Assembly (NCBI RefSeq): GCF_965224175.1
Contig: NZ_OZ245041.1
Coordinates: forward strand, 2,480,001-2,544,000
Reading direction: 5' to 3'
DNA length: 64,000 nucleotides
From: Kordia sp965224175
Lineage (GTDB): Bacteria; Bacteroidota; Bacteroidia; Flavobacteriales; Flavobacteriaceae
How positions within the stretch are numbered: position 1 is the first letter of the stretch; each line of letters starts with the position of its first letter. The position numbers and the translations under genes are program-made. The notes beneath the pieces are model-generated. The model saw only the letters and a program-made list of their open reading frames with translations. It did no database searches and was not told where the DNA came from. Shown in pieces: positions 31,785 to 40,680 of the stretch.

Positions 31785-34700
31785 TTATATGAATATTTCG
31801 TTTTTGGTGGTTGGCTTTTCTGCTAGCCATTTTCTGTTGTCAATCAATGATGCTAATTCTGTTACTGTAGCATTATTGAAAAAGTCAGTAAGCGTTAATT
31901 TTATAGAGAATTCTTTGTTGATTTTATTCACAAGTGATATTCCTTTTAGTGAATCGCCGCCAAGTGCAAAGAAGTCGTCTTCTGTTCCAATTCCTGTTTG
32001 CCCAAACAACTCTTCAAATAGTTTTACAATACGCTCTTCTGTAGGTGTTTGTGCAGCCGTAAATTGTGTATCTAATTGTGTTCTGTTGAGTTCAAAACGT
32101 TCTTCTTTTGATTCTTCACTTACTGTAGCTCTGTCTTCAAATTGATTCAGATTTCTGCGAGATAGTATAAATTGATGTTCGTTTTTGTAAGCAAACGATT
32201 TTTCAAAGTTTTCTATGATATCTGTGACTGAAATTTGATTGCTTTCTGTTCCTAGTTTGTCAAAGTTGAATACAGAAACCTGTGTTTTTTCTGCAAATAA
32301 ACCAATAGCAATTTCATCTAATAAAGCATTGGAAGTGGCATATGCGCCAAAAGTAACACCTCCAAGTTTGGCAGATAAACTCGAAAATACTTTGATGAAA
32401 TCGAGTTCTTTGTTTTTGAATACTTTGTATAGATTTAACAATCCGCCAACTTTGGTTGTGTAATGATTATGAATAGAATTATTTGAAGTTGAAGACACTA
32501 AAAAATGATCTCTAGATTGGAAACGCGCTGCATGAACGATTCCTTTTATGACTCCAAATTCGGCTTCTATCGTTGTTACAATAGTTTCTAGAGAAGCTAC
32601 ATCTGAAACATCGCCTTTTGCAAATGAAAAACTTCCATGTTTACTTGCTTGAAGCGTTTTTATTTTTTCAGCATATACTGTATCTGATATATTTTTCCCG
32701 ATGAGATAGAAATTACTTTTATACGTTTCTTTTAGATATTGAATAAGTTCAAACTCTACCGTTCCTAAATCACCTGTGACAAGATATACACCTTCTGTTG
32801 AGAACGCTTCGTTTGTGAATTCAATTTCTGTTTGTAATTGATCGTATGTTGGAATCCAACGTTTTCCATTTCTGTACGCTACTTTATAGTAATTTTCTAT
32901 TTGATGAATTTCTTTGTGAAGCTGATTAATGTCTATGTTTTTCGTAAAATCTATATCAATGTGACTTGCATTGATATTGATAGCTTCTTGCACCAACACA
33001 CGCAATAATATACTTGTATGCCCACTAATTCCTTTCATAGTATCAACTCCCGTAACTTGAACATTACTATCTGTAATAAGTACAATGTGACAATCATTTT
33101 CTAAAGTATTGACTTCAAAAACACGCATGAATTCTAACACTGCAGAAAATTGATCGTTGTATGCTGAGAAATCGTCTTTTTCAAATGTAACTTCGTCGGT
33201 ATTTTTCCAAGAAAATATTGCTTTATCAAACTGAATGGAAGCGTCTTCAAATACTTTTTTGAGAGCTTCAAAACTGCTCTTTTCTGCAAAATTTACTTCA
33301 TACTGTGTCTCAGAAAGTTTTTTGAATGTAGTTCCTTGAGTTATAGTGATGACATTCACATCATTCAATTTCCATAGAGCAGCTAACTCTGTGTTTACTT
33401 TGTGTTCGTCACTAAATACTACGTATGTTTTACCTTCTATTTCTTTTGGTTCGTTGAATAATTTTGTTTGCTGTTTCCATGTCGAAACTTGTAATGTTCC
33501 TTCTTGTGGTTCACTTCCTAAGGAAATATTTTGACTTTTTAATTGTTCGTCAATAGAGACTTTCGTTGGAAAGTCATACGTATCAAAGCAATAGGTTGGT
33601 AATGATATTTTATTTGGTATGTTTTCTTGGTAAAATGCATTCCAATTTATGTCAAATTTATTACGCCAAATTTCTGCTAATACATTGAAAAAATGTGTGC
33701 GTTCATTTGTTGTTTCTTTTGGATGTCTTATGGCATTTACGGCAACATTTTTATCGCCAGTCGTATTGCATTGATTGAAGAATGTCATGAGTGTTCTTCC
33801 TGGTCCAATTTCTAAGAACAATCCGTTTTTTTGTTGTTGTAAGAATTCAATTCCTTTTTTGAAATTTACGGTATTTACAATATGTTTTGCCCAATATGTT
33901 GGCGATGTTGCTTCTGCTGCTGTAATGTAAATTCCTGTATTGTTTGATACGAATGGAATTGTTGGTGCTTGTAATGTTATTTTTTCTAATTCTTTTTCGA
34001 AATCATTCACGATGGTTTCCATCATGGATGAATGAAACGCATGTGATGTTTTTAATACTACATGTTGGATTTCTTGAGTTACTAAAGTTTCAGCTACTTT
34101 TTGAATTTCTTCGTCTGTTCCAGAAACCACAAATGAATTTGGTGAGTTGATGGTTGCTATAGATACGTTTGCAAATATTTTTTCATCTAAAGATGCTACA
34201 CTTGCACTGATACTTAACATACTTCCTTTATCAACTGTATACATTAATTCAGCACGTTTGCATAAAATACGCAGTACATCTTCTAATGTGAATACTTCAC
34301 TGATGGTTGCAGCAACGTATTCTCCTAAACTATGACCAATCATAGCATTGGGTTTCAATCCAAGTTCTATGAAGAGTTTTGCTAATGCATATTCAAATAG
34401 AAATAAAATAGGTTGTGTATATTTTGTTTCGTTGATTTTTGTGTTATCTGATGTATCAAATAAGATTGATTTGTAATCTATTCCGTTGATTTGTGATAAT
34501 TTCTCAAAACCAACATTCATTGTTTCTTTGAAAGACGTGAAATTGTCATATAGAAATTTTCCCATTTCCACATATTGACTTCCTTGTCCCGAGAACATGA
34601 ATACCAAATCTTGCTTTTCTTTTACTTCTTTTATTTTTCCTGAAGTTCCTGATAGCTTTTCAACTAATTCTTCGTTACTTTTTACTTCAAATGCTTTGTA

Positions 34701-36167
34701 TAAGCCAAATTGTTTTCTTCCTGTTTGTAATGTATATGCTAATGCTCCTAAGTTAACTGTTGGATTTTCTTGTACATAATTCAACAATGCTTTTTCATAG
34801 TTTTCTAATGATGAAATACTATCTGCCGAATAGCGTATTTGATAGGATGCTGAAGGTTTTACTGTTTTTGGAAGTGCGACTGCTGGCGTTTCTTGTAATA
34901 CTAAGTGAATGTTTGTTCCTCCAATTCCGAAAGAACTAATTCCTGCTGTTAAAGGTTTGTTGTTGACACGATTCCAAGCTGCTGTTTTAGCATTTACATA
35001 AAAAGGTCCGCCTGCAAAATTGATTGCTGGATTTGCTTTTGTGTAATGTAAACTCGCTGGAAGTGTTTTATTTTTTAATGATAATGTAGTTTTAATTAAC
35101 CCTAAAACTCCTGCTGCTTCGTCTGCATGTCCTACATTCGATTTTACGGTTCCAATTGCGCATTTGTGTGAAGTATCATTGTTAAATGCTTTATTCAACG
35201 ATTCTATTTCTATCGGATCACCGATTTTTGTAGCCGTTCCGTGTGCTTCTACATAGGTAATATCTGTTGGTTGTACACCTGCAATTTTGTGTGCTAGTTT
35301 GATACATTCCGATTGTCCACTTACACTTGGCATGGTATAACCGCCTTTAGCATTTCCGTCATTATTCATCGCAGACGACTTGATGACTGCGTATACATGA
35401 TCGTTATCTTTGATAGCTTCTTCTAGCTTTTTTAAGACTACAACTCCTGCGCCATCACAGAAAATTGTTCCTGATGATGATGCATCAAAACTTCGTACAC
35501 TTCCATCTCCTGAAACAATGGTTCCAGGTTCATGTAAATATCCGTTGTCATGGTGAGATAATAATCGGACACCACCAACAATTGCTGTTCCGCATTCGTT
35601 CAACAATAAACTTCTACAAGCTAAATGTGCTGTACTTAGTGAAGTTGAACAAGCTGTATCAATAAAATAACATGGTCCGCGAAGATTCATTTTATATGCT
35701 ATTAACGAAGCCATAAAGTTTGGATTCGTAATTTTTGCCTTCGTCATTGCATCTACATTTCCTGTTTCTGCTAAGGTTGCATATACACTCCAGTTTAAAT
35801 CTCTGTTTGCTCCTAAAAAGATACCTGCTTTTTTGTTGTAGGTATCTAAATTTAAACCTGCATCTTCTATACCTTCCCAAACCAATTGATGCATCATACG
35901 TGTTTGTGGATTCATCAATTTTGCTTCGTCTGGAGTGTATTTGAAAAACGAATAGTCAAACGTATTGTAGGTATCAATAAAAGAAGCAGCTTTTACATAA
36001 GAACTGTCTTCTAATTGTTTGCTATTGATTCCTCTTGAAAGTAGTTCTTCATCGGTAAAGAAGTGAACTAATTCCTTTTCGTCTACTAAGTTTTTCCAAA
36101 ATTCTTGGACATTATTAGACTTGGGGAATTTCCCTGAAATCCCTATGACAGCGATGTCTCTTTTCAT
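31785..36167 (-). CDS. Type I PKS module (KS-AT-KR-T) with altered ketoreductase cofactor loop
   Basis: A 1460-residue stand-alone polyketide synthase module. The ketosynthase begins at residue 1 with no docking domain, and has the active Cys in DTACSTSL near nt 35655, HGTAT near 35243 and NVGH near 35135. The acyltransferase has SGQGSQ near 34580, GHSLGEY near 34330 and HAFH near 34038, pointing to malonyl-CoA. The ketoreductase retains plausible Lys, Ser and Tyr catalytic residues (YATSN near 32337), but the glycine-rich NADPH loop reads TGDLGTVE near 32775 where the sister domain in 3108-10949 has TGGLGALG. This domain may therefore be weak or inactive, leaving a beta-keto group. The carrier has LGGDSL near 31960. 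The gene sits 46 nt after the Gly/monooxygenase NRPS and should extend that module's product by two carbons. The tail ends KNEIFI, a docking-like strand. Confidence 0.95.
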   Translation of the reverse strand: MKRDIAVIGISGKFPKSNNVQEFWKNLVDEKELVHFFTDEELLSRGINSKQLEDSSYVKAASFIDTYNTFDYSFFKYTPDEAKLMNPQTRMMHQLVWEGIEDAGLNLDTYNKKAGIFLGANRDLNWSVYATLAETGNVDAMTKAKITNPNFMASLIAYKMNLRGPCYFIDTACSTSLSTAHLACRSLLLNECGTAIVGGVRLLSHHDNGYLHEPGTIVSGDGSVRSFDASSSGTIFCDGAGVVVLKKLEEAIKDNDHVYAVIKSSAMNNDGNAKGGYTMPSVSGQSECIKLAHKIAGVQPTDITYVEAHGTATKIGDPIEIESLNKAFNNDTSHKCAIGTVKSNVGHADEAAGVLGLIKTTLSLKNKTLPASLHYTKANPAINFAGGPFYVNAKTAAWNRVNNKPLTAGISSFGIGGTNIHLVLQETPAVALPKTVKPSASYQIRYSADSISSLENYEKALLNYVQENPTVNLGALAYTLQTGRKQFGLYKAFEVKSNEELVEKLSGTSGKIKEVKEKQDLVFMFSGQGSQYVEMGKFLYDNFTSFKETMNVGFEKLSQINGIDYKSILFDTSDNTKINETKYTQPILFLFEYALAKLFIELGLKPNAMIGHSLGEYVAATISEVFTLEDVLRILCKRAELMYTVDKGSMLSISASVASLDEKIFANVSIATINSPNSFVVSGTDEEIQKVAETLVTQEIQHVVLKTSHAFHSSMMETIVNDFEKELEKITLQAPTIPFVSNNTGIYITAAEATSPTYWAKHIVNTVNFKKGIEFLQQQKNGLFLEIGPGRTLMTFFNQCNTTGDKNVAVNAIRHPKETTNERTHFFNVLAEIWRNKFDINWNAFYQENIPNKISLPTYCFDTYDFPTKVSIDEQLKSQNISLGSEPQEGTLQVSTWKQQTKLFNEPKEIEGKTYVVFSDEHKVNTELAALWKLNDVNVITITQGTTFKKLSETQYEVNFAEKSSFEALKKVFEDASIQFDKAIFSWKNTDEVTFEKDDFSAYNDQFSAVLEFMRVFEVNTLENDCHIVLITDSNVQVTGVDTMKGISGHTSILLRVLVQEAININASHIDIDFTKNIDINQLHKEIHQIENYYKVAYRNGKRWIPTYDQLQTEIEFTNEAFSTEGVYLVTGDLGTVEFELIQYLKETYKSNFYLIGKNISDTVYAEKIKTLQASKHGSFSFAKGDVSDVASLETIVTTIEAEFGVIKGIVHAARFQSRDHFLVSSTSNNSIHNHYTTKVGGLLNLYKVFKNKELDFIKVFSSLSAKLGGVTFGAYATSNALLDEIAIGLFAEKTQVSVFNFDKLGTESNQISVTDIIENFEKSFAYKNEHQFILSRRNLNQFEDRATVSEESKEERFELNRTQLDTQFTAAQTPTEERIVKLFEELFGQTGIGTEDDFFALGGDSLKGISLVNKINKEFSIKLTLTDFFNNATVTELASLIDNRKWLAEKPTTKNEIFI

Positions 36168-36213
36168 AGTAAGCTATAAGAAGTTTGCGTGTTAAGTGTA
36201 TGTTTTGTGTTGA

Positions 36214-39200
36214 CTAAAGACTTTCCATAAAATCAATTACATCGTCAACATCTTCCATGTCTTCTTCAATTAATTCTGGTGCTTTGTTTTGTTGTTGTAA
36301 GCTTTCTGCTAATGCCCTAATTGTTGGGAATTGGAAGAATGAAATGATTTGTAATTCCAATCCTAATGCCGAGTTCATAGTGTTTTGCAATTCGAAAGCT
36401 TTCATAGAGTTTCCTCCTATTTCAAAGAAATTATCATCAATACTGATTTTTTCCATGTGTAAGAAGCGTTCCCAAATTGCTACAATTTGTGTTTCAAAAT
36501 CGTTTCTTGGTGCTACATAATTTTTTGTACTTACTTGATCTGCTGTTGGTTTTGGCAACTGCTTCGGATCAATTTTACCGTTAGGTGTGTATTTGAATTC
36601 ATTTACAAAAATGATATGCTGTGGAATCATGTACGCAGGCAATTGTACACGTAAATAATCTTTAATGAATTCTACTTCTAATGCTTTGTCAGCTTTGATA
36701 TATAATGCTAATGTATCACCTGCTTCTTCTCGAATGGCTTTCACTACACATTGTTCTATTCCTGAGATAGAAGCTGCTACCGTTTGAATTTCTTTGAGTT
36801 CAATACGATATCCTTTTATTTTTACTTGACTATCACGTCTGCCTAAGTATTCTATTTCGCCATTTGGCAACCAACGTGCTAAATCTCCTGTTCGATAGAT
36901 AATACCTTCACCCGTAATTGAATTTTTGATAAAGTTTTCTTGTGTCTTTTCAGGATCGTTTAAATATCCTTGTGAAACACCTTCTCCGCCAATACATAAT
37001 TCTCCAATTACTTCTTTAGGACATAATTGTTGTGCTTCATCTAGTATGTAGATTTGCGTGTTTGCAATTGGTGTTCCTATGGTCACATTTGTTGCATCAT
37101 TTACTTGTTTTACGGCTGACCAAATTGTGGTTTCCGTTGGACCGTACATGTTATAAATTCGATCTGTTCCAGCAATTTCTATGAGTTTTTTTGCTAATGA
37201 ACTTTTAAATTCTTCTCCACCAACAAGTAAGGAAGTGATATTGTTTAGTGCAGTTTCTGCATTCTCTTTTAATAAGAAATCTTCATAGAAAGATGGTGTT
37301 GCTTGCATTGCCGTAATGTTGTGCGAAGCCAGAAGATGTAATGTATCTTCTTTTTCGTTCAACTGCTGTAATTTGCTTATAATATATTGATGTTGTGTCC
37401 TGCTTCGTTTTACAATATCTTTTACTTTTTTCAAGTTTTTAAGATTGTCTAAAACGACTTGCTCATCGATTCCGAAGTCCAGTAAACATGCAATTTCGTT
37501 GATACCTGCGTTGTACAATTTGTTTACCATGTCCAAGCATTTTTCTGGCGTACCAAAAAGACTTGAAGTATTGTAGTAACGCTTAAAGCCCATTTCCAAC
37601 ACTTGTTCCATGTCATCATTGATGTCCATGTTGTTATTTTCTGCTACTGGAATTAACAACCCTAAGGATGTTTTTAAGTATTCTTTGAATGGTTTTTCAA
37701 CCGTATTGAACACATAATCTTTGTCTTCATGAATGAATGTATGAAGCATGATCGCGACTTTTCCTTTTTCAGGATCAAATCCGTTTTCTTGTAAAGCTTC
37801 TCGATATGCTTTTATTTTTCCTTCTAAATCTTCAATGGATTGTCCTAATAAGTGTGTTAAGACATTGGCTCCAATAGATCCTGCATATTTGAACGTGTGA
37901 ATACTTTTGGCTGCGGTAACCCATAATGGTAAACTTGATTGTACTGGTTTTGGGTGAATTTTAAATTCAAATTCGTTTCCAACTCCATTGATACGTGTAC
38001 GTGTTTCTCCTTTCCAAAGTCCTTGTAACGCTTCAATTTTATCAAACATTTTTTGGTGTCTGTCTTTGAAGTTATCTGGCGCTAATACAAAGTCATTCGG
38101 TTGCCATCCAGAAGCGATAGATAGTTCGACTCTACCATTTGATAAGTTGTCGACCATAGACCATTCTTCTGCGACTCTAATTTCGTCATGCAATGGTAAT
38201 ACCACACTTCCAGAGCGCAAGCGAATATTTTTAGTTATTGTAGAAACTGCTGCCGCTGCTACAGATGGATTTGGAAATTGATCTCCAAATTCGTGGAAAT
38301 GTCTTTCTGGAACCCAAATTGCTTTGAATCCATTTGTATCAGCATATTTTGCTCCATTGAGCAATAAATTGTATTTGTTTGTGCTTTGACTGTCTGATGT
38401 TGGAAAGTAAAAGAAGCTAAAGTCCATGTCTGGCTTCGATTTTATTTCCATTGGACGTTCTAAATGAATGACTACTTTGTTTCCATTGGTCAACGTCCAT
38501 AATAATTCTAGAATAGAAATATCGAAACTGATACTTGTACTTGCTAACCAGTTTTTGGTTTCATTTCCTAGTTTTTCGTTCATTCCAACAATAAAACCAA
38601 GTAAATTTTTATGCGCTACTTGCACACCTTTTGGTTTTCCTGTAGAACCTGATGTATAAATTACATACGCGGTTTGCGAAGGACTTAATTTCGGTAATGT
38701 TTGTAAGGTTGTTTCTGTCCAAATTGCATCAGAGATATTGATAACTTCTGCACTTGTTCCGATGATATCTTTGGTAAATTCATCTACAATGACAAATTGC
38801 GAATTACTGTTTTGCAGACTGTAATCAGTTCGTTCTATTGGATAGAAAGGATCTAACGGAACATACGCCGCACCAGATTTTAAGATTCCTAAAATCGCCA
38901 CAATCATTTCAATAGATCTTCCCATACAAACACCTACAAAAGCATTTTGTTGAATGCCTTTAGTGAGTAAGTAACTTGCAAATTGATCTGATTTTTCTTG
39001 AAGTTCTTTGTATGTCACAGAAATTCCTTGACAAACTAACGCAGTTGCTTCAGGGTTTGAAATTGCTTGTTTAGCAATTAAATCAGTAACTAACTCATTA
39101 CGATCATAGTCGACTTTTGTATTATTTAAGGTTTCTATTAATTCTTGTTGCTGATCTTTTGCAATATATTTTAATTGAGAAACTTTCTCATTACTGTTTT

Positions 39201-40677
39201 GTAATGCCGTTTCTAAGAAACTCCATGTGTTTGTCGCTAGATTTTGAATGTATGATTCACCGTATAAATCTGTATTGTATTCAATAACTAGTTTTAGATA
39301 TTCTTTTCCTTCTACAAATTTGAACGTCATGTCAAATTTACTCACACTTGCTTCAGCATCTTTTTGAATTGTATATGTCAATCCGCTGAAACCTGTGTTG
39401 AGTTCACTAACTTCATCGTGACGTTGATGTGTGACTAGAATATCGAATATTGGCGAACGACTGATATCTCTTTGAATGTCTAGCTTGTTTACTAGATTTC
39501 CAAAAGAATAGTTTGCATTTGAATATGCTTCTTGCAAACATTTTTTCTCAATAGCAACCAACTCATTGAATGTTGTATTTTTTTCAAACGTTGTTCTTAT
39601 GGGTAAGGTATTGATATACAATCCAACTTGGTTTTCAAGTTCTGGATGCATACGTCCGGAAACTGGTGTTCCTAAGATGATATCAGTTTGATGTGTATAT
39701 CTTGATAATACTCCATTTAACGCAGACAACATGATCATAAATGGTGTACATGCCTTGTCTTTGGCGTATTGCTTTACTTTTTTGAAAATGGCATCATTGA
39801 GTACAATTTCATGATTTGCACCATTGTATGTTTTTAAGGAAGGTCTTGTGTATGTTGTTGGTAGGTTTAATACTGGTAATTCTCCCGAAAATTTATCTAA
39901 CCAATAGGTTTCTTCTTTGTCGAGTTGTAAATTATGTACATACCATTCTGCATAATCTTTGTATTGAATATCTAGTGTTGGTAATTCAACTGTTCCTTGT
40001 GCTGCAATTTCGTTGTATGCAACAATTAGGTCTTTGATTAATATTTCTTGAGAACGCGCATCCGATATAATGTGATGTACATTGAGATAGAAATAGTGTT
40101 CTGAAGCAGCACTTTTTATAACTCCAATGCGGAATAATGGTCCATTTTTAATATCAAATCCATCAGAAACATATCCGTTTAAAAGCGTTGTTTGTGTTTC
40201 TGCAGTCGCTTCTTCATAGTTGAAAACATCGCCTAAAGTTTCCATACTTATGATTGTTTGCGCTATTTTCCCATCGTTGGTTTCGATGAATTTTGTACGC
40301 AATACTTCATGACGTCCTATGATGGTATTTGCTGCTTTTTGAAGTGCATCAATTTTTAAATCGCCATCAATTTTAATGACCACTGGCAAATTGTATGCTT
40401 TGTTGATTTCATCAATCTGGCATAAAATCCAAAAACGAAATTGTGTAGATGTAATTGGATAATATTCTTTTGTTTCCGCTTGAGGAATTGTAGTTACCGA
40501 AGCATTTGTAGCCAACGAAGTTAAGTAGGTAATGATGTTTTCTTTATGCTCTTTGATGAGTTGAATTAAAGCATCGTCTACTTCTTCCGTAAGGAAATTG
40601 AGTTCCAAGTTTTCACCTTGCAATTCAATGTGAATTCCATGATCTCTACAGTGTTTTAGTAAGTTAGGCGTTTTCAT
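36214..40677 (-). CDS. NRPS with luciferase-like monooxygenase inserted in a Gly-type A domain (C-A[MOX]-T)
   Basis: A 1487-residue single-module synthase. Order: TubC-like docking domain; condensation domain with a modified motif HHIISDA near nt 40068 (Gly to Ala); adenylation motif A3 near 38640 and A4 (FDISILE) near 38518; then a foreign domain of about 340 residues (nt ~38430-37400). The insert starts MDFSFFYFPT and includes WVPERHFHEFG and SGWQPNDF, which identify an FMN-dependent luciferase-like monooxygenase of the MupA/Atu3671 type. The adenylation domain then resumes, with A5 (YGPTETTIW) near 37145 and NGKID near 36580, and ends in a carrier (IGGNSM) near 36410. The substrate code read across the insertion is DILQLGMIWK, essentially the Gly code. 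In myxothiazol and melithiazol synthesis (MtaG, MelG) a Gly module with an integrated monooxygenase oxidises the alpha carbon and yields a terminal amide. Here the module sits mid-operon and has no thioesterase. The tail (DVIDFMESL) differs from the strand-like tails of the other subunits. Confidence 0.96.
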   Translation of the reverse strand: MKTPNLLKHCRDHGIHIELQGENLELNFLTEEVDDALIQLIKEHKENIITYLTSLATNASVTTIPQAETKEYYPITSTQFRFWILCQIDEINKAYNLPVVIKIDGDLKIDALQKAANTIIGRHEVLRTKFIETNDGKIAQTIISMETLGDVFNYEEATAETQTTLLNGYVSDGFDIKNGPLFRIGVIKSAASEHYFYLNVHHIISDARSQEILIKDLIVAYNEIAAQGTVELPTLDIQYKDYAEWYVHNLQLDKEETYWLDKFSGELPVLNLPTTYTRPSLKTYNGANHEIVLNDAIFKKVKQYAKDKACTPFMIMLSALNGVLSRYTHQTDIILGTPVSGRMHPELENQVGLYINTLPIRTTFEKNTTFNELVAIEKKCLQEAYSNANYSFGNLVNKLDIQRDISRSPIFDILVTHQRHDEVSELNTGFSGLTYTIQKDAEASVSKFDMTFKFVEGKEYLKLVIEYNTDLYGESYIQNLATNTWSFLETALQNSNEKVSQLKYIAKDQQQELIETLNNTKVDYDRNELVTDLIAKQAISNPEATALVCQGISVTYKELQEKSDQFASYLLTKGIQQNAFVGVCMGRSIEMIVAILGILKSGAAYVPLDPFYPIERTDYSLQNSNSQFVIVDEFTKDIIGTSAEVINISDAIWTETTLQTLPKLSPSQTAYVIYTSGSTGKPKGVQVAHKNLLGFIVGMNEKLGNETKNWLASTSISFDISILELLWTLTNGNKVVIHLERPMEIKSKPDMDFSFFYFPTSDSQSTNKYNLLLNGAKYADTNGFKAIWVPERHFHEFGDQFPNPSVAAAAVSTITKNIRLRSGSVVLPLHDEIRVAEEWSMVDNLSNGRVELSIASGWQPNDFVLAPDNFKDRHQKMFDKIEALQGLWKGETRTRINGVGNEFEFKIHPKPVQSSLPLWVTAAKSIHTFKYAGSIGANVLTHLLGQSIEDLEGKIKAYREALQENGFDPEKGKVAIMLHTFIHEDKDYVFNTVEKPFKEYLKTSLGLLIPVAENNNMDINDDMEQVLEMGFKRYYNTSSLFGTPEKCLDMVNKLYNAGINEIACLLDFGIDEQVVLDNLKNLKKVKDIVKRSRTQHQYIISKLQQLNEKEDTLHLLASHNITAMQATPSFYEDFLLKENAETALNNITSLLVGGEEFKSSLAKKLIEIAGTDRIYNMYGPTETTIWSAVKQVNDATNVTIGTPIANTQIYILDEAQQLCPKEVIGELCIGGEGVSQGYLNDPEKTQENFIKNSITGEGIIYRTGDLARWLPNGEIEYLGRRDSQVKIKGYRIELKEIQTVAASISGIEQCVVKAIREEAGDTLALYIKADKALEVEFIKDYLRVQLPAYMIPQHIIFVNEFKYTPNGKIDPKQLPKPTADQVSTKNYVAPRNDFETQIVAIWERFLHMEKISIDDNFFEIGGNSMKAFELQNTMNSALGLELQIISFFQFPTIRALAESLQQQNKAPELIEEDMEDVDDVIDFMESL

Positions 40678-40680
40678 ATA

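Noticed and set aside
31762..31830. Longer N-terminus of the bimodular NRPS from the ATG at 31830
   Set aside because: It adds 23 basic residues before the docking domain, unlike all sister subunits, and forces an overlap with the PKS gene.
31753..32145. Plus-strand open frame of 130 residues across the PKS/NRPS junction
   Set aside because: It lies opposite a conserved carrier domain and the start of the next gene; low-complexity composition and no motif.
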